Shown: one piece after another, positions 1-10,234 of the stretch
Position numbering within the stretch: the first letter of the stretch is position 1
Layout of the letters: every line of letters begins with the position of its first letter
Made by a program: the position numbers and the translations under genes
Assembly: GCA_922989275.2 (NCBI GenBank)
Contig: OV277864.1
Location: 24,501,550-24,565,549 of the forward strand
Source of the DNA: Gari tellinella
Lineage: Eukaryota; Mollusca; Bivalvia; Cardiida; Psammobiidae
Direction: 5' to 3'
DNA length: 64,000 nucleotides
Notes under the pieces: model-generated
What the model saw: only the letters and a program-made list of their open reading frames with translations
Told to the model about the DNA's origin: nothing
Database searches by the model: none

Positions 1-150
1 CTATAAACAAGACGGTATTCTCTCCCGTTTGGACAAAACGAAACGGAAATGCAAAACAATAAAATGTAGGAATTTATAGATTCACGTAAAAATTGATTCT
101 TTGCTTTCTGAGAGGCAAGCATTTTAGTCCCTGATATGATGGTGAATGTA
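1..150 (-). repeat. Family A fragment, degenerate
   Basis: GACGGTATTCTCTCCCGTTT, then AAACGAAACGGAAATGCAAA and AAAATGTAGG, is the GTTTAAACG end of family A. The rest is lost. Confidence 0.5.
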
Positions 151-420
151 ATCAAACGTAGAAAAAGACATTTTCAAGGCTTAAATAATCTTTAAAAATC
201 TGAATGGTAAACAGGCCGCAGCCTGGTTAATCGCTTAGTAAAGCTGAACCAGCGCCCGGGTCCAAACTTTTTCAAAATCAAACCGTTTGTTCAGACACCC
301 TGACTAAAAACTACATTAGGGAAATGACAGTAGTCTAGAACAGTCGATCTTCAATATCTCGAACTCGTTTAACTCGAACTATCCGATAGTTCGACACATG
401 AACTTCATTATATCAAGCTC

Positions 421-507
421 GGTTCAGTCGAACAAACCCATATTTCAAAGTTAAATCGTGGCTTAGCCACGTTTTAACTTTGAAATACGGATATGTTCGA
501 CTGAACC
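421..507. repeat. Long hairpin
   Basis: GGTTCAGTCGAAC and AACTTTGAAATA arms fold about CGTGGCTTAGCCACG. Confidence 0.8.
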
Positions 508-624
508 GATTTCGATATATCGAATTTCGACTGTAATTAACCCCTTTGCTATTATGATGTTATCAAGTTACAATTATGTTCTGCTTTTATTTTTAAAAAT
601 TAAATGGAGGCATTATGAATAAAG

Positions 625-715
625 GAATACTGAATTGAGTGTCCAAATGTTTGGACCCTGGTCAGACGCCAAATTAAGAGGCGTCTTATCAGGATACAAA
701 TTGTTTGCAAATAAC
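625..715. repeat. Solo palindromic core
   Basis: GTTTGGACCCTGGTCAGACG...GGCGTCTTATCAGGATACAAA, without recognisable family ends. Confidence 0.6.
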
Positions 716-1163
716 TGTTGTGTTCGGAATAAGGGAGTCAAAAGGGTTAGCCACACTGTATTCTGGTATATAACAAATACTGATTGACTTTTTAGCAACC
801 TGGCGATGATCATTAATTCAATACCTTTGAAAATGATGAACTTCATTTTCATGTTTTAATAGCTGCATTGACCCCCGTTAAGTCATTCAAACATACATGT
901 AGCGATCAGTACGGTCGACCTTTACAATTTCTCTGTGAATGACCTATTGCAGGACGAATGTAAGGTACAGCATTAATAAGCAAAACCATCTTATAACGGT
1001 CTAAACTATAGCTCATGCTCCTTTTTTAATAGTTATGAAACAGTTTGAACACTTTTACCTCACATTTTAGAATATATGGCATTTGCCAACAATTTGTATC
1101 TAGATCAAATCACGAGTTACTCAGTGTCTAATAAAGTTCAAAACTGTTTGTATTATGTCTGGA

Positions 1164-2267
1164 TCAAATCTTCGATCTTTTTTTAATCAAATAATGCAGA
1201 TGACAATAACACAGTGAAATAATTAGTAAAGTACATGATATTCCATACAACATACCTTTGATTCTCTTGCGTGAAGCGTCGCATTGCCATGATTTGAAGT
1301 GGTCAATTTCTGACAGAGGGGTTGGGTGTTTCATCCAGTCTAACATTTGTTTGACAGTGACCACGTACACGTCTTTCATTTTCTGTAGTTCTTTAAGGAA
1401 TCTTATCATCGCCTTGAGGTTGTAGCGAGTATAAAACCATGCGGCGTGCATATTTAAACCGAATGGCGCTCTGCTTGTGTTATAGTAGGCCATGAAATTG
1501 GCCATTAAGAAATTAAAAGCCTCATCTTCGTTATTAGCTCTAACAGCACAACCGTCCACGTATGAGCAAGGATAACTCTGTTTGTAGTCCATTAAACTGA
1601 CCACAGGCACTTCCCAAAACTTCTTTACTCGTGCTGAGGTTGGGCACGGCCGAATACCACATCTGTATGGCCATCCATTGTTTATTGTAAAAGGCCATGG
1701 TTTGGGTAAATCCATTCTTGTTCTGGAATATGTCAACGAAATATCATATTCATAGCCTAACTCTTTTAAAATCTTTGGCTGGCTGTTTCCCGCCGTTTTC
1801 AAGAAGGGACTTCGCCAGCCGACAATTTCTTGAGCGGGAACACCAGCTCTAGCGAGGTTTTCCTTTTGTTGTTTGGCCTCACGCCTCAGTATTTCAGGAT
1901 TATCTATATTTGAGTGTGTTACACTGTGAACAGCTATCTCATTCCCTTCATCATAAAACTGTTTGACTTTCTTGTAGTCAGTATACTGATGTGAGACATA
2001 CAGTGACATTGGCATTCTACAACCATTGGGGTTGACCCGCTCTGGGGTAAAAATACGCTGGTACAGTGATGCCATAACTACATTGACGGCATCATCGAAT
2101 CCGAAGTAAACCATCTGTGGAATATCTTTCTTGTCCATGGGATATTCGAACCGAGGACATGAGCAATCCGGTGGTGAACATGATCCGTGGCATGTTTGAC
2201 TTTGTACTAAACAGATCAGACTGCTAATTGCAATCACTATACAAAACATGGCATGTAATTTACCCAT
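1164..2267 (-). CDS. CE4 polysaccharide (chitin) deacetylase-like secreted protein
   Basis: Reads as one 367-residue frame. Residues 1-23 form a signal peptide, followed by a short cysteine-rich stretch. The carbohydrate esterase 4 fold then shows its motifs in order: FDD at 57-59 (base and metal aspartates), HSVTH at 114-118 (metal histidines), RSPF at 152-155, and NMH at 272-274 (catalytic histidine region). Family members remove acetyl groups from chitin in extracellular matrix, cuticle or shell; that role is inferred. The key residues are intact, so it could be active. Arthropod-type chitin-binding and LDLa domains are absent. The start at 2267 is chosen for the signal peptide. The 3' end is uncertain: after residue 337 there is a good splice donor (AAAG then GTATGT, exon end 1256), and the last 29 residues, which look like a membrane segment with a basic tail, may be translated intron. 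Confidence 0.85.
   Translation of the reverse strand: MGKLHAMFCIVIAISSLICLVQSQTCHGSCSPPDCSCPRFEYPMDKKDIPQMVYFGFDDAVNVVMASLYQRIFTPERVNPNGCRMPMSLYVSHQYTDYKKVKQFYDEGNEIAVHSVTHSNIDNPEILRREAKQQKENLARAGVPAQEIVGWRSPFLKTAGNSQPKILKELGYEYDISLTYSRTRMDLPKPWPFTINNGWPYRCGIRPCPTSARVKKFWEVPVVSLMDYKQSYPCSYVDGCAVRANNEDEAFNFLMANFMAYYNTSRAPFGLNMHAAWFYTRYNLKAMIRFLKELQKMKDVYVVTVKQMLDWMKHPTPLSEIDHFKSWQCDASRKRIKGMLYGISCTLLIISLCYCHLHYLIKKRSKI
1254..1256 (-). other. Possible splice donor in the deacetylase gene
   Basis: On the minus strand the coding sequence reads CAAAG followed by GTATGTTG, a near-consensus donor. CE4 proteins of this type usually end soon after the conserved tryptophan-cysteine stretch that lies just upstream. 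If used, the exon ends at 1256 and the membrane-like tail is not made. Confidence 0.4.
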
Positions 2268-3180
2268 ATCGGAATGTTACGTAACAATATTACGGCTCTC
2301 TATATGTATACTATTGCGTGTTTTTTCCGTGGTTGTCTTTATATCTGTCCTCTGGAGTCCCCTGCTGAGATAGAAAGTTGGAGTCTACGTAATATCCTAG
2401 ACCTGATTGTCTCACGCCCAAAAGTCACGCAAACTCAATTTCCTAGTATCCCTCTTTTCTAAGCAACCATGTTACCTCAACCTAGATGTGACGCCTAACT
2501 ATGGTGATGCATTTGCGATATTACGTTTATATTATACCGCAAAATGCCTGTGGGCAAATTCGTTTCAATTCCCCTTACTCTGTTGATTGGCGTTTTAATA
2601 CTATTCTATAATCGCACGGTTTATGTCTTACTCTAAATTTTGATTTAGGTTTTAGTTATTATGACGATATAGTTGAGAAAATATATATAGACACAATATA
2701 TAATGTAAACTTTAGTTTAGTTTTGAACATCTTTGCGTGGTAAATTATTCGCATGCTAAGTGAAGCTTACCGCATGAGCTGTAATTACACGGACTTTGTT
2801 TTAAACCAATCACGTATCATTTGTTAATTGTATAATTACTGTATGGGGAGCATGTACAGTCTATAAACTATCGAAAAGTTATGCAAGAATTCAATTAGTA
2901 ATTTGTACAATAGCAATATATAAATTTAATTTAATACGCTGTATACTTGTAACCATATAATTTCAATGTTTTTATGTGGACGTGACTTTGCGTAAATGTT
3001 CTTTTTCATACTGACATTATGTTACTGTAAAAAACAGAATCTATCTGAAGAAACCATCTGATTAGGTTCTTGACTGTTTGACTTTGTTCTGTGTTTGGGT
3101 TGCATGGTCGTTGACATTTAACACATTCATATCATTTTTGCTGTGTTGTTTTATGATAATTAGCCACTCACAACTTATTT
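2268..3180. other. Intergenic, upstream of the deacetylase gene
   Basis: AT-rich. A TATA-like TATACATATA on the minus strand lies about 30-40 bases before the start codon. Otherwise nothing recognised. Confidence 0.4.
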
Positions 3181-3184
3181 CTTA

Positions 3185-3424
3185 CAGTGGAGAAAACGTT
3201 ATTCTTTCCCGTTTAAACGAAACGCAAACGCAAAACACTAAAACGTAGAAAAGTGCAATTTTTGGACAATTCTGATAATTCATGATTTTCCTGGTGGCAA
3301 ACAGTTTGGAGCCTGATCAGACACCGGGTTACCCGGCGTCTGATCTGGCTCCAAACTGTTTGCAGTGGAAAAAACGTTTTAGCCTAAACGCGTTTATTTG
3401 GAAAAAATAACACATTCTCCACTG
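3185..3424 (-). mobile_element. Family A MITE, full length
   Basis: (TA)CAGTGGAGAAAACG...TTCTCCACTG(TA). Inverted ends of about 28 bases, TA target and an intact palindromic core at 3300-3362. Terminal repeats with TA duplication suggest Tc1/mariner-type mobilisation. Confidence 0.9.
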
Positions 3425-3669
3425 TACTAAACTTGTTACAATGTATATGTTTTCCCTCATTTATCAGTTTCATGTACATGTAGGTCCTTTGCGTTAAAGC
3501 TAAATACGTTTGTATTTGAAAATTTAGTTAAAAATATAAAGGCGAACAGTGTAGAGGAATGCTGTGCATTTGTTTTGTTTCAACACTATTAACAGTGGAT
3601 GTAATTGAATGTTACTGAGACTGTCGACTAACAAATACAGTTAAATCTATTTAAACCGTACATGGTTAA

Positions 3670-4025
3670 CGACTTTTCCTCAGTCCTTTCATGGACCACC
3701 AGCCTATTGTATTCGATAGGCGAGAAAAACGTGATTCACAAGCTTTCACCGGGTTTACCAATCTCAGTTGGTGTGAAATTACAGGTAACTTATCTGAAGT
3801 TGTCTAGAGAGGCCCTCACATACTCACACTCAATGGGGTTTTTCCATGGGTTTTACTAACCAATCTAAACATTTAAGGTGTGGGCCACACATGAAACGCT
3901 TGGGTGAGTATATCCCTAGACAAGATAGCAGTAAAGGACAAAACTTGCACGTGGCTGCAGGCTTTGAATTGAATTGATAGCTGATTAGGTGTTATGATCG
4001 AAAGGTCGTCAGGAGATATCTTTAA
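3670..4025 (+). repeat. Dispersed repeat, copy 1
   Basis: Starts GACTTTTCCTCAGTCC and ends AAAGGTCGTCAGGAGATATC. Both ends are matched at 59509-59796; the middles differ. Class unknown. Confidence 0.55.
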
Positions 4026-4554
4026 AGATAAATGGTTACATTGTACCATTAAATATTGCTGCCTAATGCCAGATAAAAGTAGCACAAACATCCACGTACG
4101 GAAAATGTCTAAATTGTTTTTATCAGGAATCAAACTGTTACTTTGTCCGACAACATTTCTTGATTGTGTCAAAGTGTCTCTCACGATTTTCAGGTTAGTG
4201 AGACATTGACCATATCCTTTGACCTCAGTTACAGGAATAAGTTGTCCAGAGCATATTTCTATACTATATCGGATTGGAATGTCTTTGAACGGTAGTGTGT
4301 AGCTCTTGTCATTGTGAAATTTTACCCTAAATTATAATAAACTTGTCCGAAACAAACTTCCTATATGAAACTAGATTTTATGTGCAAGTGCCTCTACATG
4401 TAGGTATATCAAAATGCTACCTACCATTGTTTGGTATGTGGCATTGACGAAAGAGCTTGTATAAAGCATATGTACTACACCACCTCAGCTAGAGGTGTGC
4501 GAATAGATCCTTGGATGATGGAGTGTCGAATAGAAATTTCAAAGGTGGTGTATT

Positions 4555-4731
4555 AACGTAACGCGGCGTCTGACCAGGACCCAAACTGTTTGACACTTAT
4601 ATCGATATTTATTAAGTCAAACAACCTTAAATCTAACTTTAAAACGTGTCTTGCAGACAACAATTTTTAGGCAGACGGCAATTAAGCGGTGAAGGGGTGG
4701 AGCTCTCCCAAATAATTTGGTCATGAAAGGG
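4555..4731 (+). repeat. Family C, right part
   Basis: Starts within the core (GCGGCGTCTGACCAGGA), has GCAGACAACAATT and GGTGAAGGGGT, and ends TCATGAAAGGG before TTAA. Confidence 0.65.
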
Positions 4732-4739
4732 TTAATATC

Positions 4740-5340
4740 GATCCATGAATATTTTAATGCATTAAACATCATTCAGGACGCATATAAGAAAGCTATATAC
4801 ATAATTATATAACATGTCTGCATACCTTTGTCAAACATCAACATGCATTTCAGAGTCAATAAACGCTTTCGGTGTACCCGTCACTGACTGTGACAAAGTT
4901 CTTTATTGATCTTAAGGTTGGTGATGATGATGATGATGAGTTGGGTGTTACGGCACTGCGACACAAAATAGGTCATATAGCGCCGATGGTTGATGAGGGG
5001 TGAGGAGATGAAATGATGATGATTTCAGGAAGATGGTTAGGGCTAATCTCATTTGTTGCTAAGTAGCACATGAGATCAAAACAACCGACCTGCCTTCCTC
5101 TTAGTTCTTGGCAGAGGGAATAATCTCGGCCTAATAATCACAAAAGATTCCCTTTGACAATTAAGCCCAAGAACTGCGGCAAAGTAGGAAGGTCTAATGG
5201 ATAGGAGGTACATACACTACCTCTTTATTTTGTAGAAAGTCATTAAGAATTCATCGATTTAATGAAAACCGGTATGATATATTACAGTAAACCTATTTCA
5301 AGACAAATGTATTCCCTAGTGCGTGTTATGTATTTTTATC
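4740..5340. other. Intergenic stretch
   Basis: Apart from the GAT run, the piece 5030-5215 (CTGCCTTCCTCTTAGTTCTT ... AAGAACTGCGGCAAAGTAGG) forms a weak inverted repeat. No gene. Confidence 0.4.
4917..4945. repeat. GAT microsatellite
   Basis: GGTGATGATGATGATGATGA. Confidence 0.8.
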
Positions 5341-5373
5341 AACTTCTCGGTGCCATAATGTCACCTGTTTTAA

Positions 5374-5613
5374 CCCTGTCACTCTGAATGGCGATTGCAA
5401 GCGCGCTGCAAACAGTTAGGACCCTGATCAGACGCCGCGTATCGCGGCGTCTGATCAGGATCTAAACTGTTTGACACTCGTTTTGAAATTTCCTCAGTCA
5501 TATTGCCTTATTTTTTAAACTTCGAAACGAAATTTCGAACAACAAAATTGAAGCAGACGACAATGAAACGGTGAAGGGGTAAACACCTCACGAATATTTT
5601 GATAGCGAAAGGG
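5374..5613 (+). mobile_element. Family C MITE (TTAA target)
   Basis: CCCTGTCACTCTGAATGGCG...GATAGCGAAAGGG between TTAA sites, with the shared core at 5408-5475 (centre CGCGTATCGCG). Confidence 0.75.
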
Positions 5614-6410
5614 TTAAACAACAGTTGCACAATGATTATATTCCTCAAATTAAACTTGAAAATAAATTGACTAACGTAACATCATACCGGGTGTCAGACT
5701 TTGATCCTGAACAGATGCTGTGTTACGCGGATTCTGATAAGGATCGACACTGTTTGCAAATAAGCATGGTACTTAGGATGAGGCGGAGAAATTGTTCAGT
5801 GGTCACTATACATATATGCATTCCCAATCTAACATACACAAACTTGATAAATAAATGCAAGCGGTAATGTTGAGAGAACATAAAGTAACAATTAGCACTC
5901 TTTTTGCCATGCATTAAGTACAATCTAGTACCCTGTATTTGCTTCATAATAAATTCTCCCTTGGAACTTGAAAAGGGACATTTCAAGTTCATAACAAGGT
6001 CCACCCGAATTTGTACTAAGGGTTCTCGTGTTTTTTGAATAACAAAACGAAAAACAGTGCAGACACTGACTAGAGGGATAAATTAGATTCCCTATGATAT
6101 GGTATGGGTCTACACTGCTTGCATAGGGCGAGTGTATTCTTCAAACTTTTACCGTAAGAGACGAGTGTACTGGTCGCTAAAGTTTAATGAAATACACTAG
6201 AGGTCACTAAATTTAGGTTAACCACAGTTCATAAATAATTCAATTCGTGTGGTTCATGCGGCCACTGTGTCAGATCAAATAAAAAATAACAAATAAAAGC
6301 AATTTATAAGGAAGTGTGCTGGTAGCAAATAGCTTTCCCCGAACAAACAGCCTCTTTACACAAAAATAATATTGATAAATTAATTACAAGTTACGTTAAC
6401 CTTTTATCTA

Positions 6411-6619
6411 CAGTGAAGAAAAAGTTATTTTCCCCAACAAAAAACGTTTACTCTAACACTATTAGTTCCAGTGCAAACAGTTTGGAGCCAGATCAGGCTC
6501 CAAAATGTTTGCCATTCAGGTTAAAATAGAAAGTCTGAATTGTCAACAAGTTGTTGTTTTCTACATTTTACCACAATGCGTTTACGTTTAAATGGGAAAT
6601 AATAACGTCTTCTCCAATG
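6411..6619 (+). mobile_element. Family A MITE with half core
   Basis: Diverged ends CAGTGAAGAA and TTCTCCAATG. The core is reduced to GGAGCCAGATCAGGCTCC. Confidence 0.8.
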
Positions 6620-6718
6620 TATTCTATACAAACCTTTAACCCTTTGTTAGCGACCAGTAATTAGTGATAACTGTTGCAAACAGTTGGGATCCATATTAGA
6701 CGCCGAGTAACACATCTA

Positions 6719-6963
6719 CAGTGGAGTTTGTGTTATTCTTTCCCAATAAACGCGTTTACGCTAAAACTATTATTTGCAGTGCAAACAGTTTGGAGCCAGA
6801 TCAGACGCCGGGTAACCCGGCGTCTGATCAGGATCCAAACTGTTTGCCACCAAGACAAACATGAACTATCAGAATTGTCCAAAAGTTGTTCTTTTCTACG
6901 TTTTAGTGCTTTGCGTTTGCGTACGTTTGCGTTTAAACGGGAAAGAATAACAGCTACATCCAA
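6719..6963 (+). mobile_element. Family A MITE, right end decayed
   Basis: Intact left end and core (6788-6847); the right terminal bases after GGGAAAGAATAACAG are altered. Confidence 0.8.
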
Positions 6964-7034
6964 AGGGGTTGACACTTTGATGAAATTTCCTGAACGAAAT
7001 ATGCCGATTGATGAATTTTGATTAATTTAACATA

Positions 7035-7239
7035 CAGTAAAACCTCTCAATTACGACCACTAAAACGAAGACTAATTGATTGGATGAAAGACAGGTGACA
7101 GCTTAAAGCAAGGTGACAGTAAAACAGAAAGCTCCTGTAGGAGCTTTCTGTTTTACTGTCAACTTGCTTTAAGCAATCACCTGTCGTAAATATCTTATAA
7201 TTTACACAATTTAGTGGTCGTAATAGCGGGGTTCTACTG
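7035..7239. mobile_element. Family E MITE (TA target)
   Basis: (TA)CAGTAAAACCTCTCAATTAC...GGGGTTCTACTG(TA). The inner hairpin CTTAAAGCAAGGTGACAGTA (7093-7176) is near-perfect with centre TCCTGTAGGA. Confidence 0.8.
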
Positions 7240-7725
7240 TACTCTTAAAATTAAAGATGACCATTTCATAGGGTGCTTAATGTTCAAAAAGTGTTCCGTC
7301 ATTTGTACAATTGTCATTGTTAAACAATGATAAATAAATCATTAAACTACGTCAAATTGATTTTTATGGTGATTATTATTGATGATAATATAATTATATA
7401 AACACCAAATTAACATTATTGAAAATGAAATATGTAAAAATGCACATACTTTGAACGAGTGGAATTTGTAATCACTATTGAACAATACAAAGTGAGACTA
7501 TTAACAAGTCTTATTTGCAGCTATTCGTTAACATAAAACCCAGATATAGCCCTATAGACAGTCGGTGGATTATGTGTATGGTTCTGGAATTGACTGTACC
7601 ATCTAATGCACATGCTCTCAGATGGACTTTCTTTATTGATTTCGTTCGTCTGCAATAGTTTGCGTCTGCTTTCATTTCTAAATTGCAAAATTTAGGTAAA
7701 ACGAATTACGTAATGTCGTGTAGGA

Positions 7726-7795
7726 CAGAGTGGATCCTGATCAGACGTCTTCTACTTTAGCGTCTAATCAAGATCCAACCAATTTGCAAATAACC
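7726..7795. repeat. Solo palindromic core, diverged
   Basis: GTGGATCCTGATCAGACGTC ... GCGTCTAATCAAGATCCAAC. Confidence 0.55.
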
Positions 7796-8275
7796 ACTCT
7801 ACTCAGGGTAAAATTGTGAATTGGTTCAACTTTTCTATGCTCTATTATTTGCAAATGTAATCTTGAAATAACTGAAACACAAATGTATAAATGGAAAACG
7901 CAAAGCATTAGTAAAAAATTGGGTTCTGATCATAAGTCATGTTTTTAGGCGTCTGATCAGTATACAAAGTACTTTCAAATGTTCGTCAAGTTTAGCTTGA
8001 AATTCATTAATATTAAAGCTGATGATTAGAAGAAAACGTTCTCATTAATATACAATTTGGTAGTGTCTTTGAGTTTGAAGTATAAAAACGATGTTTAAAA
8101 TGTATGTATTTATCTTCATGTTTGTCTTCATCGCTCGTCAAGTCAGTTTAATTTGTTGAATACAGTTAACAACTTTAGTGCTAAGAACGACAACAACATA
8201 ATAGTTATACTTGCAAAAAGGTTGGTATTTCAATCAGAGTATTTGATTAGCGATGAACGGTCTGCTTTATCTTAA

Positions 8276-8448
8276 TCTCTTGTCCTGTGTGGCTATCTTT
8301 CTTGTCCTGTGTGTCCATATTGTCCAAGGTGTCCATATCTCCTGTCCTGTTTGGTTTGTCCATACTGTCCTGTGTGTCTTTTTCTGTGTTCATCTCTTTC
8401 CTCCTGTTTGTCCTTAATGCCCTGTTTGTTAATATTTTCCTGTGTGTC
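8276..8448. repeat. Minisatellite, left part
   Basis: Degenerate units of TGTCC, TGTTTGTCCATA and TTGTCCTGTG, continuous with 19319-19790 if the Gypsy element is removed. Confidence 0.85.
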
Positions 8449-9501
8449 TGTTACCCTCTTGGGTTTTAGCATTCTAATAAGAATGGGACTTCATTTGGGG
8501 TTAGGGTCAGACCGTTGTGAGGCGTATAAAATTTTGAACAACTCTGTTTCTCTTTCACGTAATATACTTCAATTACCAGCAAACACAATACCATATACAG
8601 CACACATCACTAGCAAGTCTATCTGTACCACAGGCACACTGTCATGTTCATAAACACCATGAACACATGGAACAGTATCGTCCAAGACAAATATTCAAAA
8701 ATTCAAAGATTCAACATCCTGAAAATACATAAAATTAAGCACACTAAGAACTCTACTCAATAATGTGGCATGTGGCTGTAAATGAAACACTGGACATAAT
8801 ATAAACACTTTAAAATAACAAGCATGGCACATTAGTAAGTGACATTATACTCATACTAACAGTATGACTATAATGTAGCTTAGTAATGCAATAATAAAGC
8901 TCCTATCACATGTGTCTAGCCTTTAACAGAACGCCTTGCACAAATTACCATTCTAAACCAAACATGGTATACCAAATAACAAAGTTAAACAGTACAGTCT
9001 TACACAGAAACAACTCTTACCAGTTTGTGGAACTAAATGTTCTCTCACATGTCTCTCACTCCGTGCGTGCAAGCTGCTCGTGTTACTGAAAAAGTTAAGA
9101 CGTGCCATTCAAAGTATGGTGTGAATATTATAAGAATATAGCGGTTAAAATAGAACGCCGAGCTACCATCTCGTAAACGCGAATACACATTACATTAATT
9201 ACAGCTCCCGAAATAAAATAGAAGAAGCGATAGAAATACAAGAACCAATACATGCCATTACCCAGTAAACTATCTGGTTCACGCCTAATCTTCTTTAATA
9301 GATGTAACTTTATTTAAAAGGTCTTTCTCCAATGAATTCAGAAGCCAAAGTGAAATGTCACTGAAATTTGCCGGGAGATTTCACGTGATAATGAAGAGTT
9401 TATAAACCAATGACCCGAATCGACAGAAATGATGCGAAAAGGAAATTAGCGAAAAGGAATCACTCGCGTTAACTAAATATTGATTTTTACACCTGGTTAC
9501 A
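8449..9501 (-). repeat. 3' LTR of the Gypsy element
   Basis: Same length and sequence as 18266-19318 apart from about two substitutions (AAAATTCAAAG against AAAGATTCAAAG near 8699, and GTTCTC against GATCTC near 9038). Confidence 0.95.
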
Positions 9502-9519
9502 CACTTCCCTACTTTCTGA
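9502..9519 (-). other. Polypurine tract
   Basis: The minus strand reads AGAAAGTAGGGAAGTG directly before the 3' LTR, the expected place and composition for the plus-strand primer. Confidence 0.75.
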
Positions 9520-10234
9520 AATGACGTCCCGTCATTTACAAGTCATATTCAAAACATTAAAGTCAACAGTCAGTAGTCACAACATAATTATATAAACTTC
9601 CATAGTCACAACATATCTACACAACATCAATTTTGCAGTCACAACATAACTACACAAATTCTATCTTGCAGTCACAACATAACTACAACTCATTACCAAT
9701 CAATACTAGATCTTGTATCCAGCTACAAACTGAACTTTTCCCTAAATGTATCTAGGAAAAACATGAAAATACATCTTCCAATAAAGTTTCCTAAAGCGGC
9801 TATTATCCACATGGAACTAGTGACTATACAAAAATTTAACTACAGACCATCAACTTCACTACTACCATAATAAGCAATAGATAACTATATTACATTCTAC
9901 AAAGTACAAACTCACAACTGCTATACTACTCTAGTAATACTAAATTACCAAACTCTCTGGTGTAACACTAAGTGAATATAAACATGCTAAGCTCCTTTTC
10001 AAGTTATTGATGCAGTATCAACCTGACAACTAAACAATAAGCTAAAAGTCAAAATTACTTCACAAATTGACAATTAATCTAATAATAATTGTACCTTTCT
10101 CTCCCCCGCAAAAATAAAGCATTTAAGAAATCTTATTTCTGTAACTGCTTGCTTTAAACAAGAAATACACTGATCACTTATTAAAATAATGAAATAACTT
10201 AAAAATTACCAATAAAACATTTGACATACAGAAA
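9520..10234 (-). other. Gypsy 3' untranslated stretch with short tandem repeats
   Basis: No frame of note. At 9571-9690 the motif GTCACAACATAACTACA recurs four times with variation. The rest is AT-rich and featureless. Confidence 0.6.

Noticed and set aside
6674..7021. Open frames encoding RRRVTRRLIRLQTVC and FLRFSALRLRTFAFKRERIT (also at 39904, 43668, 44309, 53102 and 57490)
   Set aside because: These are translations of family A elements, repeated in every copy; no gene.
7093..7176. Perfect hairpins such as CTTAAAGCAAGGTGACAGTA as transcription terminators or microRNA genes
   Set aside because: They are the centres of family D and E elements and occur many times.
9571..9690. Short spaced repeats as a CRISPR-like array
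   Set aside because: Only four imperfect units in an animal retrotransposon; no such system is expected.
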